64,000 nt of DNA from Sphingobacterium bovistauri (GCF_020295405.1 NZ_JADEYP010000012.1:1-64000); one strand, 5' to 3'; shown: positions 1 through 9,712, counted from the first letter of the stretch. Made by a program: numbers and translations. Notes: generated by a model not told the origin, from the sequence alone.

Positions 1-69
1 CTGCTTATATTTCGAGCATTACTGCTGTACTTATCTTGTTTTGTTTTCCCTTCGTTTCCGTCGGGACTG

Positions 70-100
70 CAAAGGTAGAAACTTTATTTAAACTTCCAAA
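70..100 (-). promoter_or_regulatory. Leftward promoter, proximal of a tandem pair
   Basis: On the minus strand, -33 TTTG (97-100) is followed by exactly 19 bases and then -7 TACCTTTG (70-77), a perfect match to the Bacteroidota promoter consensus. It shares the sequence TTGGAAGT at the -33 region with the distal promoter at 210-242, so the two look like duplicated copies. The transcribed gene lies outside the window to the left. Confidence 0.7.
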
Positions 101-209
101 ATTTATTTGAAGTTTTTTTTCTTTATGTTTTTACAAGTTTCCTTGTTTAAACAGCTCCTATCCTCATATTTCAGCGCCGTATCCAGCGTTCCTCCCTTGC
201 GGAGTGGTG

Positions 210-242
210 CAAAGATAGAAAAGAATTGTAACTACTTCCAAG
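210..242 (-). promoter_or_regulatory. Leftward promoter, distal of a tandem pair
   Basis: Read on the minus strand, the -7 box TATCTTTG lies at 210-217 and a near -33 box CTTG at 239-242, 21 bases apart. This matches the Bacteroidota sigma-A pattern (TTTG, 19-21 bases, TAnnTTTG). It points left, away from the gene at 361-1512. A second promoter follows about 140 bases downstream. Tandem strong promoters with long leaders suggest a stable-RNA operon such as rrn just left of the window; that last step is inference. Confidence 0.6.
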
Positions 243-300
243 CTTTATTAGAGTTTATTTTTTGAACATCGCGTAAGTAGCTGTTCAACTGAGAAATAAA

Positions 301-334
301 ATTAAAAAGAGGACTAAATTACTTCAGCCCTCTT
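301..334 (-). terminator. Terminator of the GH18/SusCD operon
   Basis: Arms at 307-315 and 326-334 (AAGAGGACT / AGCCCTCTT) pair at 8 of 9 positions. In the minus direction the hairpin is followed by a T-rich stretch (TTTTAATTTTATTTC). It sits 27 bases after the stop codon of the last gene of the minus-strand operon. Confidence 0.6.
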
Positions 335-360
335 AAACCAATTTATCTATTTAATCAATA

Positions 361-1512
361 TTAGTTTTTAAAATCAATATTGTGATCCCAAGATTTAATA
401 ATATTCGAACCAGCTGCAGCATCATGACCATTTCCTGTAATATCTTTAAAAGTATTACCCGAACCCTCATTCATTGGCCAATAGCCTACTAAATCCGTAT
501 TTTTTGGATTTATTTCGAAATACATGTTGTTTTTAATTTGAGTTTGCGAAATCGCCTTTTTCCATAATTTAACTTGAGCCAAATGAGCTCTGTTTGGAAA
601 ATATCTTGATCCGCTAGATATCATTTGCACATAATCCATCCTTACATTACCTCCAATAGGACTTGGAGGCTGAAACTTCACATCCACTTCTCCATCTCGA
701 TAGATAGTCAACGTAGTACCATCGTACACGAAAGCCCAATGATACCATCTGTTAGCAACCAAGTTTGAAGCAGTCTGAATCTGTCCACCAAGTGTTTTTA
801 TTTGCAAATAATTATAGGGTGAGTTTGCATCACCGAATCGTATGTAAATTTCATGTTGATTACTACCTAAATTAAAAATAGCTTGATTATTCACGTTGTA
901 TGCGCTCAACTTAGTCCAACACTCTAGTGACCATTCATTAACATTAATACCCCAGTTTTCTTTAGGTAATGCACTTACATTCTCATTAAGATCTCCTGAT
1001 ATAGTAAAACCAGACATAACAGGTACTGATACCCTCAATGGTTTGGCTAGGGCGTAAATAAACCTTGATTGCGTATTTGCCAAATCTATACCTCCATTTA
1101 AAATCTTAGTAATCTTAATTGGTAACGCGTATTGGTTTCCTTTTGTCTCAAAATCATTTACTACTATTTTAAAACTGCTTGAAATCTCTCCTGCTGGTAT
1201 TTTAACTACCGCATTAGTTGGAAACTGAAAATCTGGAACCATCAAATATTCAGTTTGATTTCTTTGGTTATATTCCTCTAATAACTCCGCAGCAAGACCA
1301 AGCTCAACTTCGACATCATAATCAACTTTCTTTGCCAATCTAACTAATACAGATATATCAGCACCATTATTCATAATAATGGTCTCTGAACCACCTACAT
1401 TTTGTTCCGCATTACTGATATACACTTGATTATCAATAATACTATAATCAGCATCGTTACAAGCATAAAGTAACGAGATAATTGCTATTCCAATAAAACT
1501 TAATAATTTCAT
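361..1512 (-). CDS. DUF1735 and LamG-domain surface lipoprotein
   Basis: A 383-residue lipoprotein. The N-terminus has a short lysine-containing n-region, a hydrophobic stretch and a lipobox ending LLYAC (Cys18). Residues about 25-155 look like the DUF1735 beta-sandwich that accompanies SusC/SusD loci. Residues about 165-375 form a LamG/concanavalin-A-like sandwich: the segments around NEWSLECWTKL, RWYHWAFVYDGTTLTIYRDG and LVGYWPMNEGSGN are characteristic. It is the last gene of the minus operon, 10 bases after the GH18 gene. A role in binding glycan at the cell surface for the neighbouring SusC/SusD transporter is inferred from the family and position; the ligand is unknown. Confidence 0.8.
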   Translation of the reverse strand: MKLLSFIGIAIISLLYACNDADYSIIDNQVYISNAEQNVGGSETIIMNNGADISVLVRLAKKVDYDVEVELGLAAELLEEYNQRNQTEYLMVPDFQFPTNAVVKIPAGEISSSFKIVVNDFETKGNQYALPIKITKILNGGIDLANTQSRFIYALAKPLRVSVPVMSGFTISGDLNENVSALPKENWGINVNEWSLECWTKLSAYNVNNQAIFNLGSNQHEIYIRFGDANSPYNYLQIKTLGGQIQTASNLVANRWYHWAFVYDGTTLTIYRDGEVDVKFQPPSPIGGNVRMDYVQMISSGSRYFPNRAHLAQVKLWKKAISQTQIKNNMYFEINPKNTDLVGYWPMNEGSGNTFKDITGNGHDAAAGSNIIKSWDHNIDFKN

Positions 1513-1522
1513 CTTTTATATA

Positions 1523-2650
1523 TTAATTAGATAAACCTGTATTTCTTTGATTAAAAATGCGATAAAGATTAGTGATTCCCATTCTCAAAAAATAATATTC
1601 AGGAGAGCCATCATAATCACCTTTGCCCTTTGGCAAATAGTCAAATCCACTTCTATATAATCCAGCACCTCCAATTTGTTGATCCACACCATTAGCTTTA
1701 TATATAAACTGCGACATACCTAAGAATCCGCCACCACTATTTGCATATGACTCAAAATTTTCGGTCAATATAGTCCGTCTAACAACCTCCTCTACCGTTA
1801 TTCTTCCAGCTGCAATATGATCACTCATATCTTCTACTACTCCAGTGACCCTAGAGGTGCGATTCACATCCGTGGTAGACCCGTATGCTTGAAGCACGTA
1901 ATAATCAACATATTGAGACTCCCAATCTTTCCCCATACGGTTTCCTACACCAATTTCACCATCAATCAAGTATAGTAGACCTGGTTTCGCAGGTTTTCTA
2001 CCATCTCTATCGGTTCTCTGCGATCCTTTACCAAACCAATAACCTAATTCTTCAACAAAAATTCTACGTTGTACTACGTTCTTCCACAAGTAAGCATCCC
2101 ACACCCCTCCGAAAAAAGGTTCATAATCCCAATCGAAGCCATCATAACCACTTTCAATCACCGCATCATATATAGCTTCTGCATATTTTCTAATAGCTGG
2201 CCTTACGACCGCTTCATCAGAGCTGTTACCAACATTATATATGGGGTCTTCAGGCATATCATCACCTACATTTTCAGAAAATAAAGTAACTACAACTTTT
2301 GTCCCTTTCACCTTCTGTACATATTCCATATCTGCCTTTCGCTCTAGACTTAGGTCAAATTTTGGGTGACCACCCCAGTTTGATGCTATAGTTACAGAAT
2401 CAGGCAAACCTCTTAAACTATTTTCACCTGTTGGAGAAACACCATTCCAATTATCAAACCAAACAAAGATTTGAGGTAGATTAGGCGTTTTTTTCCATTC
2501 ACGCAATGCCTCATAATATTCCTCCGTCTTATTTGTAGCATCAAAATCAATAGCCTTATTCACAGACTCTATTTCGGTCCATTCTTTACATGATGCACCC
2601 AATAATATTGATAATCCAACTATTAAAAATTTAAATCTTTTCATAATCAT
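1523..2650 (-). CDS. Glycoside hydrolase family 18 lipoprotein (endo-beta-N-acetylglucosaminidase-like)
   Basis: A 375-residue lipoprotein with lipobox LGASC (Cys21). The GH18 catalytic signature DGxDxDxE is intact as DGFDWDYE at residues 170-177, with Glu177 the expected proton donor and Asp175 its helper. GH18 enzymes of this size in SusCD loci include chitinase-like and endo-beta-N-acetylglucosaminidase enzymes that cut the chitobiose core of N-glycans; that specificity is inferred, not shown. It follows the SusD gene by 5 bases and precedes the DUF1735-LamG gene, so surface release of oligosaccharides for import fits. Met1 (2650) and Met3 (2644) are equally possible starts. Confidence 0.85.
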   Translation of the reverse strand: MIMKRFKFLIVGLSILLGASCKEWTEIESVNKAIDFDATNKTEEYYEALREWKKTPNLPQIFVWFDNWNGVSPTGENSLRGLPDSVTIASNWGGHPKFDLSLERKADMEYVQKVKGTKVVVTLFSENVGDDMPEDPIYNVGNSSDEAVVRPAIRKYAEAIYDAVIESGYDGFDWDYEPFFGGVWDAYLWKNVVQRRIFVEELGYWFGKGSQRTDRDGRKPAKPGLLYLIDGEIGVGNRMGKDWESQYVDYYVLQAYGSTTDVNRTSRVTGVVEDMSDHIAAGRITVEEVVRRTILTENFESYANSGGGFLGMSQFIYKANGVDQQIGGAGLYRSGFDYLPKGKGDYDGSPEYYFLRMGITNLYRIFNQRNTGLSN

Positions 2651-2655
2651 AAATA

Positions 2656-4239
2656 TTAATTCTTTTTAGCCCACCATAAATCTGTACTCCCTGCATCATC
2701 TCCTCCTAACAAAGAGATAGCAGATGTCACTAAGTCGTTATTCGTTCTATATAAACTTTGAGGATACGTAAGACGACGAACCATTCTACCGTAAGAATTA
2801 TTTATTGAACCTATAAAACTACTCGAACTCAAGTTATCCAAAGCAGGATAAATCTGAGGGAATCCCGTTCTGCGTATATCAGCCCATGATTCCGAACCAT
2901 ATGGATAGTTTGCTAACCATTTTTGAGTAATGATCTTTTCTAACTTCGTATTTACAGAAGTACTAAAATCTGACCAACTAACTGTTATTCTATTTGGAAC
3001 TGAAATATTTGATCTCGACAAATTAGGGCTTGTATACTGAGCAGGCACTGCTGTACTTGTCAAATAAGAACCAACTGTTACATTATTAGCACTCATTGAT
3101 AGCGTTACACCTTGCTCATAATATGTTTTAGCGACCGCATCGCCACCAGTTAACCAACCTTTCAAAGCCGCTTCAGCTCTTAAGAAAGCAACTTCTGATG
3201 CATTGAATATCAATAAAGGTGTAGCCTTTGTAAAAGCAGGCTTTGAATAACTATTCGCATTCGAAAATGTGGTTTTATTAATACTTTGAATACCCATCCT
3301 CACTCCTCTATAAGAACCTCCAGAAATAGCGGTCATATACTTAGAACTTCTAGGATCTGCATAGCCATTCATATAAGAACTCAATGATGCACTTATAGCT
3401 AAATCACCCCATTCTACCGAAGCCTTAAGATATGGGTTATCTTGCGTTGGAATAAAAGCATTATCAGTATTCGCTATAATCGGTCCTGCTTGATGAGCTT
3501 CTAAAAATTTAGCACTTGCAAATGTTGCATCTACGTTTGATAGACGCATTGCCATACGCATTTTTAGAGAATTTGCAAATTTTACCCATTTAGCGAAATC
3601 ACCTTGGTAAACCCCATCATACATAGCCATTGGGTTATTTTTGTAGTTTGTACTACCCAAGATAAAGCGATTTAATACCGCCAAACTTTCATCCAGCTCG
3701 CTAAACATTTTCTTATACACATCCTCCACACTATCAAATGGCACTTGGTCATTGTTAGATTCTCCAATTTTTGAATAAGGAATCGGGCCATATGTATCTA
3801 ACATACGCAGCATAGAAGCGACACGAATAATATTTACCCATGCATATATATAACCTGTCGAATTAGTAACCTCTTTAATTTTCAAATAATTACTATTGAA
3901 TTCTGCCATCACGTCTTTATAAGGAACCTCTACCCAATCCAAGGCTGGATTGAGAGTTCCGAAATTAGTACCATTCCAATTATTAGTTGTAGCAAAATAT
4001 CCACCATATTGACCGAAAACGAACTGTTCGGTATGTTGACTTCTATTCTCTTGAGAAAAATGCATCGTAGAGATTAACGTAGGTATTAATGTCCCTAATC
4101 GCTCTGCTTCAGTTAGATTTTTATCTTGAGGGTTATAAGGATGTGTATTATATTCCTCAAAATTTTTAGTACACGAAACAGCAAAAACAACTGCTAAGAC
4201 TAGGTATACTTTATTTTTTATTAAATATCGAATATTCAT
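2656..4239 (-). CDS. SusD/RagB-like nutrient-binding lipoprotein (SusD-like family 2)
   Basis: The open frame extends to 4278, but the start chosen is the internal Met at 4239. This puts it 10 bases after the susC stop and gives a proper lipoprotein signal (NIRYLIKNKVYLVLAVVFAVSC). The mature start, with an EEYNTHPYNP-type segment, and the body with TPR-like helices (for example EVAFLRAEAALKGW) match the SusD-like family that caps SusC on the cell surface. The C-terminal part has the usual ITQKWLANYPYGSESWADIRRTG-type region. It forms the substrate-binding lid of the transporter encoded immediately upstream and is in operon with the GH18 gene. Confidence 0.9.
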   Translation of the reverse strand: MNIRYLIKNKVYLVLAVVFAVSCTKNFEEYNTHPYNPQDKNLTEAERLGTLIPTLISTMHFSQENRSQHTEQFVFGQYGGYFATTNNWNGTNFGTLNPALDWVEVPYKDVMAEFNSNYLKIKEVTNSTGYIYAWVNIIRVASMLRMLDTYGPIPYSKIGESNNDQVPFDSVEDVYKKMFSELDESLAVLNRFILGSTNYKNNPMAMYDGVYQGDFAKWVKFANSLKMRMAMRLSNVDATFASAKFLEAHQAGPIIANTDNAFIPTQDNPYLKASVEWGDLAISASLSSYMNGYADPRSSKYMTAISGGSYRGVRMGIQSINKTTFSNANSYSKPAFTKATPLLIFNASEVAFLRAEAALKGWLTGGDAVAKTYYEQGVTLSMSANNVTVGSYLTSTAVPAQYTSPNLSRSNISVPNRITVSWSDFSTSVNTKLEKIITQKWLANYPYGSESWADIRRTGFPQIYPALDNLSSSSFIGSINNSYGRMVRRLTYPQSLYRTNNDLVTSAISLLGGDDAGSTDLWWAKKN

Positions 4240-4249
4240 GATGCTTATT

Positions 4250-7200
4250 TTAGAAGTTAACTTTAACATTAAACCCAAAGTTTTTCTGCGTTGGTTGCAT
4301 AAAATAATCTACGCCAGAATAAAATGTGCTTGATGCATTAGGTGAAGCCTCAGGGTCAAACGGAGCCTTTTTATAAATAAATGCTAAATTGTTACCACTA
4401 ATTCCAACTGTAACACCCGCTTTATTATTAAACCACTTACGGTCCAATTTATATTCTAAACTTACTTCTTGTAACCTGACATTATCAGCATTATAAGTAT
4501 AGAAGTCGGACTTACCTGTACCCTCGCCAATTATATTCAAATAATTTTCGATAGGTATTTCATTATTTAAAATATTAAATGCCCCCTCTTCTCTAAGGTT
4601 TGCAGAATACTCTGACACACCATATCTATCTAAAAATGCTTGCGTATTTGACACTACTAATCCACCAAATCTACCCGCCAAAGCCACATTTAATCTTAGA
4701 TTATCATAAGTAAATGAATTTCTCCATCCCACATGTGTCTTTGGTAGAATTGACCCCAATTTTCTATATTCATCGGAGTTCAAGTTTTCGATAATAGGCA
4801 ATAATGTAGACGGATTTAAAAAGATATGTCCGTTATTATCTCTTTTGAAATCAGATGTTGAATAAATATCACCTAGACTACCACCTTCTGTCAATCGTAC
4901 AATTGGTGAGCCTACACTACCAAGTACAGCTTTATTAACAAACACATTGATATCAGGATTTTCCTTCATTATCTCATCACTATAAAGTTGTACAACTTTA
5001 TTATGGTTGATGGAATACGTTATATTACTCGCCCACGAAAATTTACCCCAACTCTTATCATACCCTAATAACATTTCAACACCATTATTTCTTACTTTAC
5101 CAGCTTGAATTAATTTAGCTTCGTATTCCGTTCCACTTTCCATAATGGTATGTGTTTGATTCTCTGTATCAGCGGAATAATAAGTAACATTGAAAGTCAA
5201 TGCATTATTAAAGAATCTCATGTCAGCACCGAACTCGTACGTATTAGTCATCTCTGGCTTTAACGCATAATTAGGACGTATACGAGGCAAAGAGTATGTG
5301 TCTGTCTGATCATTATAAACATATTGCTCCGTTGTCAAATATGGAGCATATGGTCTACCTATCCTTGCATAAGAACCTCTTAACTTCATGTAAGAAAAGA
5401 CTTGAGGCAATGTCGTTAGCTCATTTATAACGGCAGATAAACCAATAGAAGGATAATCATACATTGGCTTATCCATAGCTGTTGACATAGCTAAAGCAGA
5501 ATCCCAATCTAATCTTTCTGTCAAAGTCAAGAATAACGCATTTTTGTAGCCAAATTCTGCACTTGCAAATACAGATTGGGTTTGTTGTCTTAAACCATCT
5601 TGATCGACCTTGTAACTACCTATCGAACGATCCAGGTTTTCCAAGCTGAAATAGTTACCAATTTTATCCAAATCGCCAGTTATTGAATTTGACTCAAAAT
5701 TCATATGTCTAATCGATCCTCCTACATTCAGGTTCAAGCTGAAATCACTCCAATTCTTTTTGTAATTAGAGATAATATCTGCATATAACTGATTTTGATC
5801 ATTTTGTTGCAGATTAAAACGTCCCAATGGTCCTGACAATACACCTATAGTTCCAGCATGTCGACTATCCGTAAATCTTCTGTTCATGTTATCCGCATTT
5901 ACACGTCCAGTTATATTCCAGTCGTTTGTCAGATTATATTTCAAAGAAGCTGTCAAGAAATAACGCTTACGGTTATTTATTCTATCCATTTTGTTCATTG
6001 TCCAATATGGATTTTGCATAGTCAGTCCTTGATCACCATAGGGCCAGAATTGTGTGCTTCGACCTGTTACTTCGTCGTAACGCTCAAACAATCTAATAGC
6101 TGAAAAATCTTCACCTCGAGGGAATAAATATACCGCAGGAAGAGGGTTGCTATATTGTCCCTGAGACATCATGTTAAGATCTTTCTGAATAATATAATTA
6201 GCACTGAAATCAAATGTCAACTTATCATCTAGAAAGTTAGTCGTATTACGATACATAAAGTTGTATCTGTTATACGTATTATTAGATATAATACCCTCAG
6301 CATTATTGTAAGCCATAGAAAAATAATTTTGACTTTTATCTGTCCCGGTGGATAAAGCCAAAGAATTGTTCATGTTATAACCTGTTTGGAAAAATTTAGC
6401 TGGATTATAATCCGAATTAATTACTCCTCCCCAACTTTGGTTAGAGTTCATTGCATTACCGTACTTGTTTTGGAATTGAGGTAATAACAATGGTGTAGAG
6501 AACATCGTATTATGATTATAGGTCAATGATGTTTTATCAGCTTTACCCTTTTTCGTTGTTACCAATATCACCCCATTCGCACCTTGATATCCGTACAAAG
6601 CTGCTGATGTTGGACCAGTCATGACAGATATACTTTCAATATCATCTGGGTTAATGTCCGCAATAGACTCTGAACTTGGTTGCGAAGCAAAAGAACCTTC
6701 GCCTGGATTGACTTTAAAATTATTCATGGGGATACCGTCGATCACATATAAAGCATTATTATCTAACGCAATAGATTTACTTCCTCTTAACACAACTTTT
6801 ACAGCACCTCCAGGCCCACTGCTACTTGAGTTGATCTGAGCACCAGCTACTTTTCCTACTAACGAGTTAACAAAATTTGAACCTTTAGACGCGGATAAAT
6901 CTTCACCACTCACCTGTTGTATTTGATAACTTAATGCTTTCTCTGATCTTTTAATCCCCAAAGCTGTTACCACAACATCTTCTAAAGTATTATCCTGCAA
7001 AGTCAGTCTAACAATTACGCGTGAGGCGCTTGAAACAGTAATTTTTTCAGCATTATAACCTACATAAGTTACTTGTAAAACATCGCCTATTTTTCCCTTT
7101 ATATTAAATTCTCCTTTGACATCAGAAATTGAGCGTACATTATTAGTTATATTCAATATACTTGCTCCTGATATTAGCTGACCAGACGCATCTTGGATAA

Positions 7201-7636
7201 CACCAGTTAAAGATTCTTGAACTTCAATTTTGGAGTTTGTAATTTTAGGTCCATTTTCTTCGTAATTTGATTTAGGACTTAGAACAACATGTTCATCATA
7301 AATAGTGTAAGATAAGGGCTGACTCTTCAAGATAGTACTCAAAGTCTCTTCCAAGGACTTTCCTTCTAGAAAGACATTCACTTTATTAGCAGTTTTTAAT
7401 AACTTCTTGTTATACGTAAAAGTATATATAGTTTGCTGCTCAATTTTTTTAAAAGCTTCTTCCAAACTTCTATTTTTTAGATTCAAGGAAATTTTTTGAG
7501 CTTTTCCAGTAGCATAACTTAAGGTGCTAAAGGCTAGAATTAGCAATGTCGTTATTTTCATAATAAAAAGACATTTTTTAAAGATTTTATTAGGCGTGAA
7601 ATGCCTTATAATTTCTTCTGAATAGAAAAAAATCAT
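4250..7636 (-). CDS. SusC/RagA TonB-linked outer-membrane transporter with STN signalling domain
   Basis: 1128 residues. An extended N-terminus with the signal segment starting at Met26 (MKITTLLILAF) is followed by an STN domain (about 58-120), a carboxypeptidase-regulatory-like domain (about 143-212), the TonB plug (about 220-360, including VVTALGIKRSEKALSYQ, LRGS and NALYVIDGIPMNN) and a 22-strand-type barrel ending in NFGFNVKVNF. The STN domain is the part that contacts the FecR-type anti-sigma factor, and fecR and the sigma gene lie directly upstream. The transporter is therefore probably also the sensor that switches on its own operon. Start 7636 is kept because SusC proteins of this type often carry such a leader; 7561 is the alternative. 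Confidence 0.93.
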   Translation of the reverse strand: MIFFYSEEIIRHFTPNKIFKKCLFIMKITTLLILAFSTLSYATGKAQKISLNLKNRSLEEAFKKIEQQTIYTFTYNKKLLKTANKVNVFLEGKSLEETLSTILKSQPLSYTIYDEHVVLSPKSNYEENGPKITNSKIEVQESLTGVIQDASGQLISGASILNITNNVRSISDVKGEFNIKGKIGDVLQVTYVGYNAEKITVSSASRVIVRLTLQDNTLEDVVVTALGIKRSEKALSYQIQQVSGEDLSASKGSNFVNSLVGKVAGAQINSSSSGPGGAVKVVLRGSKSIALDNNALYVIDGIPMNNFKVNPGEGSFASQPSSESIADINPDDIESISVMTGPTSAALYGYQGANGVILVTTKKGKADKTSLTYNHNTMFSTPLLLPQFQNKYGNAMNSNQSWGGVINSDYNPAKFFQTGYNMNNSLALSTGTDKSQNYFSMAYNNAEGIISNNTYNRYNFMYRNTTNFLDDKLTFDFSANYIIQKDLNMMSQGQYSNPLPAVYLFPRGEDFSAIRLFERYDEVTGRSTQFWPYGDQGLTMQNPYWTMNKMDRINNRKRYFLTASLKYNLTNDWNITGRVNADNMNRRFTDSRHAGTIGVLSGPLGRFNLQQNDQNQLYADIISNYKKNWSDFSLNLNVGGSIRHMNFESNSITGDLDKIGNYFSLENLDRSIGSYKVDQDGLRQQTQSVFASAEFGYKNALFLTLTERLDWDSALAMSTAMDKPMYDYPSIGLSAVINELTTLPQVFSYMKLRGSYARIGRPYAPYLTTEQYVYNDQTDTYSLPRIRPNYALKPEMTNTYEFGADMRFFNNALTFNVTYYSADTENQTHTIMESGTEYEAKLIQAGKVRNNGVEMLLGYDKSWGKFSWASNITYSINHNKVVQLYSDEIMKENPDINVFVNKAVLGSVGSPIVRLTEGGSLGDIYSTSDFKRDNNGHIFLNPSTLLPIIENLNSDEYRKLGSILPKTHVGWRNSFTYDNLRLNVALAGRFGGLVVSNTQAFLDRYGVSEYSANLREEGAFNILNNEIPIENYLNIIGEGTGKSDFYTYNADNVRLQEVSLEYKLDRKWFNNKAGVTVGISGNNLAFIYKKAPFDPEASPNASSTFYSGVDYFMQPTQKNFGFNVKVNF

Positions 7637-7698
7637 AAATTAGTTTTTGTAAAAGTTTATAATCTGGTATTTAACTCGGTTATAGAGTTTCAATTAAG

Positions 7699-7722
7699 CC
7701 GATTTGTCTGCAAACAAATCGG
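7699..7722. other. Hairpin between fecR and susC
   Basis: Perfect 9-base arms CCGATTTGT (7699-7707) and ACAAATCGG (7714-7722) enclose a 6-base loop. A T-run (TCTTTTTTAT) follows only on the plus strand, so as a terminator it would stop rightward antisense transcription rather than the fecR to susC message. On the minus-strand mRNA it is a stable structure in the 109-base gap and could separate regulator and transporter transcripts by processing or partial termination. Confidence 0.45.
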
Positions 7723-7745
7723 TCTTTTTTATATTAACATTTGGC

Positions 7746-8921
7746 TTATTTTTTTTTCATACTCATCACTTTTAAAGTTTTATTACTTAATTCAAATTTT
7801 AATTCTTTAGTCAATTCTAGTATTTTAATTAAGTTTTGAAGAGTGTTATCTCTCTTAACATTAATGATAATATCCATATCAATATTTTCATCATTTTCTA
7901 TTTTGACATCATACCATCTAGATATTTCACTCAATAGTTCGGTCAAACTTATTTCACCTTGAGAAAAATAACCATTTTTCCAAGACATAATTTGATTGAC
8001 ATCTACATCATCTATAATACGTGTATGATTACTGCTCACTTCAAATTTCTTATTTGGTTTTACGACACGAGAAACATCATACCCATATACTCCTACAGCT
8101 CCTTCTAAAACTGTAGTTGACATTTCTTGAAGATTATATGATTTGGTATTAAAATGTGTACCAAGGACATTTACACTTTTTCCTTGACCAAGGTTCACTA
8201 TAAAAGGCCTATTTTTATCCTTAGCTATTTCAAAATATGCCTCACCTTCTAGATCTATTATCCTGTTCCCTTTATCAAAATTTATTGGATATTTAATTTT
8301 TGACATAGCATTTAACCACACTTCGCTTCCGTCAGGAAGTGAAACTTGAAACATCCCTCCTTTTGGAGTTTCCACTATATTATGACTTTTGGAACTCATA
8401 GCGCTAGAACTCGTTTCGTACACTATTTTACCATCTTCAAGTTTTGTTATTATTGTATTTCCATCAACGATACTATTCCCTAACGATAATGTATCCAAAT
8501 AGACTTTTTTTCCATTTGCTAATGTTAATATTGCCTTATTTCCACCAGGAAGAATGTCATAGACTACTTTTGACAATTTGTTTGTAGTTATAGAATTACT
8601 ATCGTAATAGAACTTATATATTCCGAATGATAAAAGTGATATAACTGATGCTGCTACAGCAAACCTTTTCAACCACCTTAAATTATCTTTCTTTGAAACT
8701 ATATCAGTTGATTCAACAATTTTACCCCAAAGTTTACCATCATCCATCTCATATCTAACCCACTCAAAATCAAAGTGATTATCAAAATTTTCTTTCAAAA
8801 TATTTTCTAATTGATCATCTTTTAAAGTATGAATTGTACTAAACAACTCTTCACGCTCAATTTCTGTAATTGACTTACTATAATATTTTTGAAATAATAA
8901 TTGAATTCTTTCTGTTTGCAT
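7746..8921 (-). CDS. FecR-family anti-sigma factor
   Basis: A 391-residue inner-membrane protein. The N-terminal cytoplasmic part (about 1-82) has the helical sigma-binding region. One transmembrane helix follows (about 85-106, FAVAASVISLLSFGIYKFYY), and then the periplasmic FecR domain with a clear core (PKGGMFQVSLPDGSEVWLNAMSKIKYP and DLEGEAYFEIAKD segments, about 185-280). A C-terminal DUF4974-type domain (about 318-385) is typical of Bacteroidota FecR proteins and resembles an STN domain. It lies 75 bases downstream of the ECF sigma gene and 109 bases upstream of susC. It probably holds the sigma factor inactive until the loaded SusC signals through its STN domain. Confidence 0.92.
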   Translation of the reverse strand: MQTERIQLLFQKYYSKSITEIEREELFSTIHTLKDDQLENILKENFDNHFDFEWVRYEMDDGKLWGKIVESTDIVSKKDNLRWLKRFAVAASVISLLSFGIYKFYYDSNSITTNKLSKVVYDILPGGNKAILTLANGKKVYLDTLSLGNSIVDGNTIITKLEDGKIVYETSSSAMSSKSHNIVETPKGGMFQVSLPDGSEVWLNAMSKIKYPINFDKGNRIIDLEGEAYFEIAKDKNRPFIVNLGQGKSVNVLGTHFNTKSYNLQEMSTTVLEGAVGVYGYDVSRVVKPNKKFEVSSNHTRIIDDVDVNQIMSWKNGYFSQGEISLTELLSEISRWYDVKIENDENIDMDIIINVKRDNTLQNLIKILELTKELKFELSNKTLKVMSMKKK

Positions 8922-8996
8922 TGGTTATTTTGGATAGGATATTTGCCCCTATATACTATAAAGACAAATCGAAATTAAAAAGTGGTAATACTATTT

Positions 8997-9611
8997 TTAA
9001 AAAAAAATTATGGAGAGTATAATTATCATCACATCAAGGTTTTCTCGCTGCATTTCTTTCTTTAAAGTTTTTAATGCCAAAAACATGTGCTTTCTTACCG
9101 TTTCGATTGAAATTCCCAATTGTTCAGAAATTTGCTGGTAAGATTTTTTTTCATTCTTTGCTAGTTTAAATATTTTTTGCTGTTGTGATGGAAGTTGAGA
9201 TATTTTATCTTCTAGTATAGTATATATTTCCTCCTTTTTTCTCTTCTCTTCAATTAAATCTTCATCAACAACATCATATGCTATACCGACATTACCGATA
9301 GCGTAAGTCAATAATTTTTCTCTCCCCTTCTTCTTTAAGGTATTTAAAATCCTATTTTTTGATAATATGAATATGTAGTCTTTAAAGCTTTTAATATACT
9401 TAAGCTTTTCCCTATTTAGCCAGATGCTAATAAAAACGTCTTGTACAAGATCCTCCGATGCGTCACTATCCTCCATTATGCGAAATGCATAATCAAAAAG
9501 TAATGGACCGTAGTGTTTAAATACTATTTCAAAACTATCACTATCGCTGTTACTTATCGCAATTAGCAAATCGATTTCATTTTTTAAGCCTAAGAAATTA
9601 CTTTTACCCAT
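8997..9611 (-). CDS. ECF-type RNA polymerase sigma factor (FecI-like)
   Basis: 204 residues. The sigma-2 region (about 25-90) contains FDYAFRIMEDSDASEDLVQDVFISIW, and the sigma-4 region (about 135-185) has the helix-turn-helix KSYQQISEQLGISIETVRKHM. It heads the sigma/FecR/SusC/SusD/GH18 cluster and should direct transcription of the import operon. The last residues (DVMIIILSIIFF) form an unusually hydrophobic tail, which would let the sigma factor sit on the membrane near FecR; that is an inference. No convincing TAnnTTTG promoter could be placed in the short upstream region. Confidence 0.92.
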   Translation of the reverse strand: MGKSNFLGLKNEIDLLIAISNSDSDSFEIVFKHYGPLLFDYAFRIMEDSDASEDLVQDVFISIWLNREKLKYIKSFKDYIFILSKNRILNTLKKKGREKLLTYAIGNVGIAYDVVDEDLIEEKRKKEEIYTILEDKISQLPSQQQKIFKLAKNEKKSYQQISEQLGISIETVRKHMFLALKTLKKEMQRENLDVMIIILSIIFF

Positions 9612-9675
9612 AATTGACTCAAACGAAACAAGTAGTTAAATTGATTATCTTTAGGTAAATCTACAACATTATCAC

Positions 9676-9712
9676 ATAAAACAAAAAGGGGACAACATAA
9701 CATTGCCCCCTT
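9676..9712 (-). terminator. Terminator of the efflux operon
   Basis: Ten-base arms at 9686-9695 and 9703-9712 pair fully in the minus-strand RNA (one G-U pair) around a 7-base loop, followed by TTTGTTTTATG. It lies 24 bases beyond the stop codon of the RND-channel fusion gene and upstream of the sigma-factor gene, so it separates the two minus-strand units. Confidence 0.8.

Noticed and set aside
5858..6103. Plus-strand ORFs inside the susC gene and similar reading frames opposite or inside large genes
   Set aside because: They are shadows of clearly coding frames, without homology, signals or spacing of their own.
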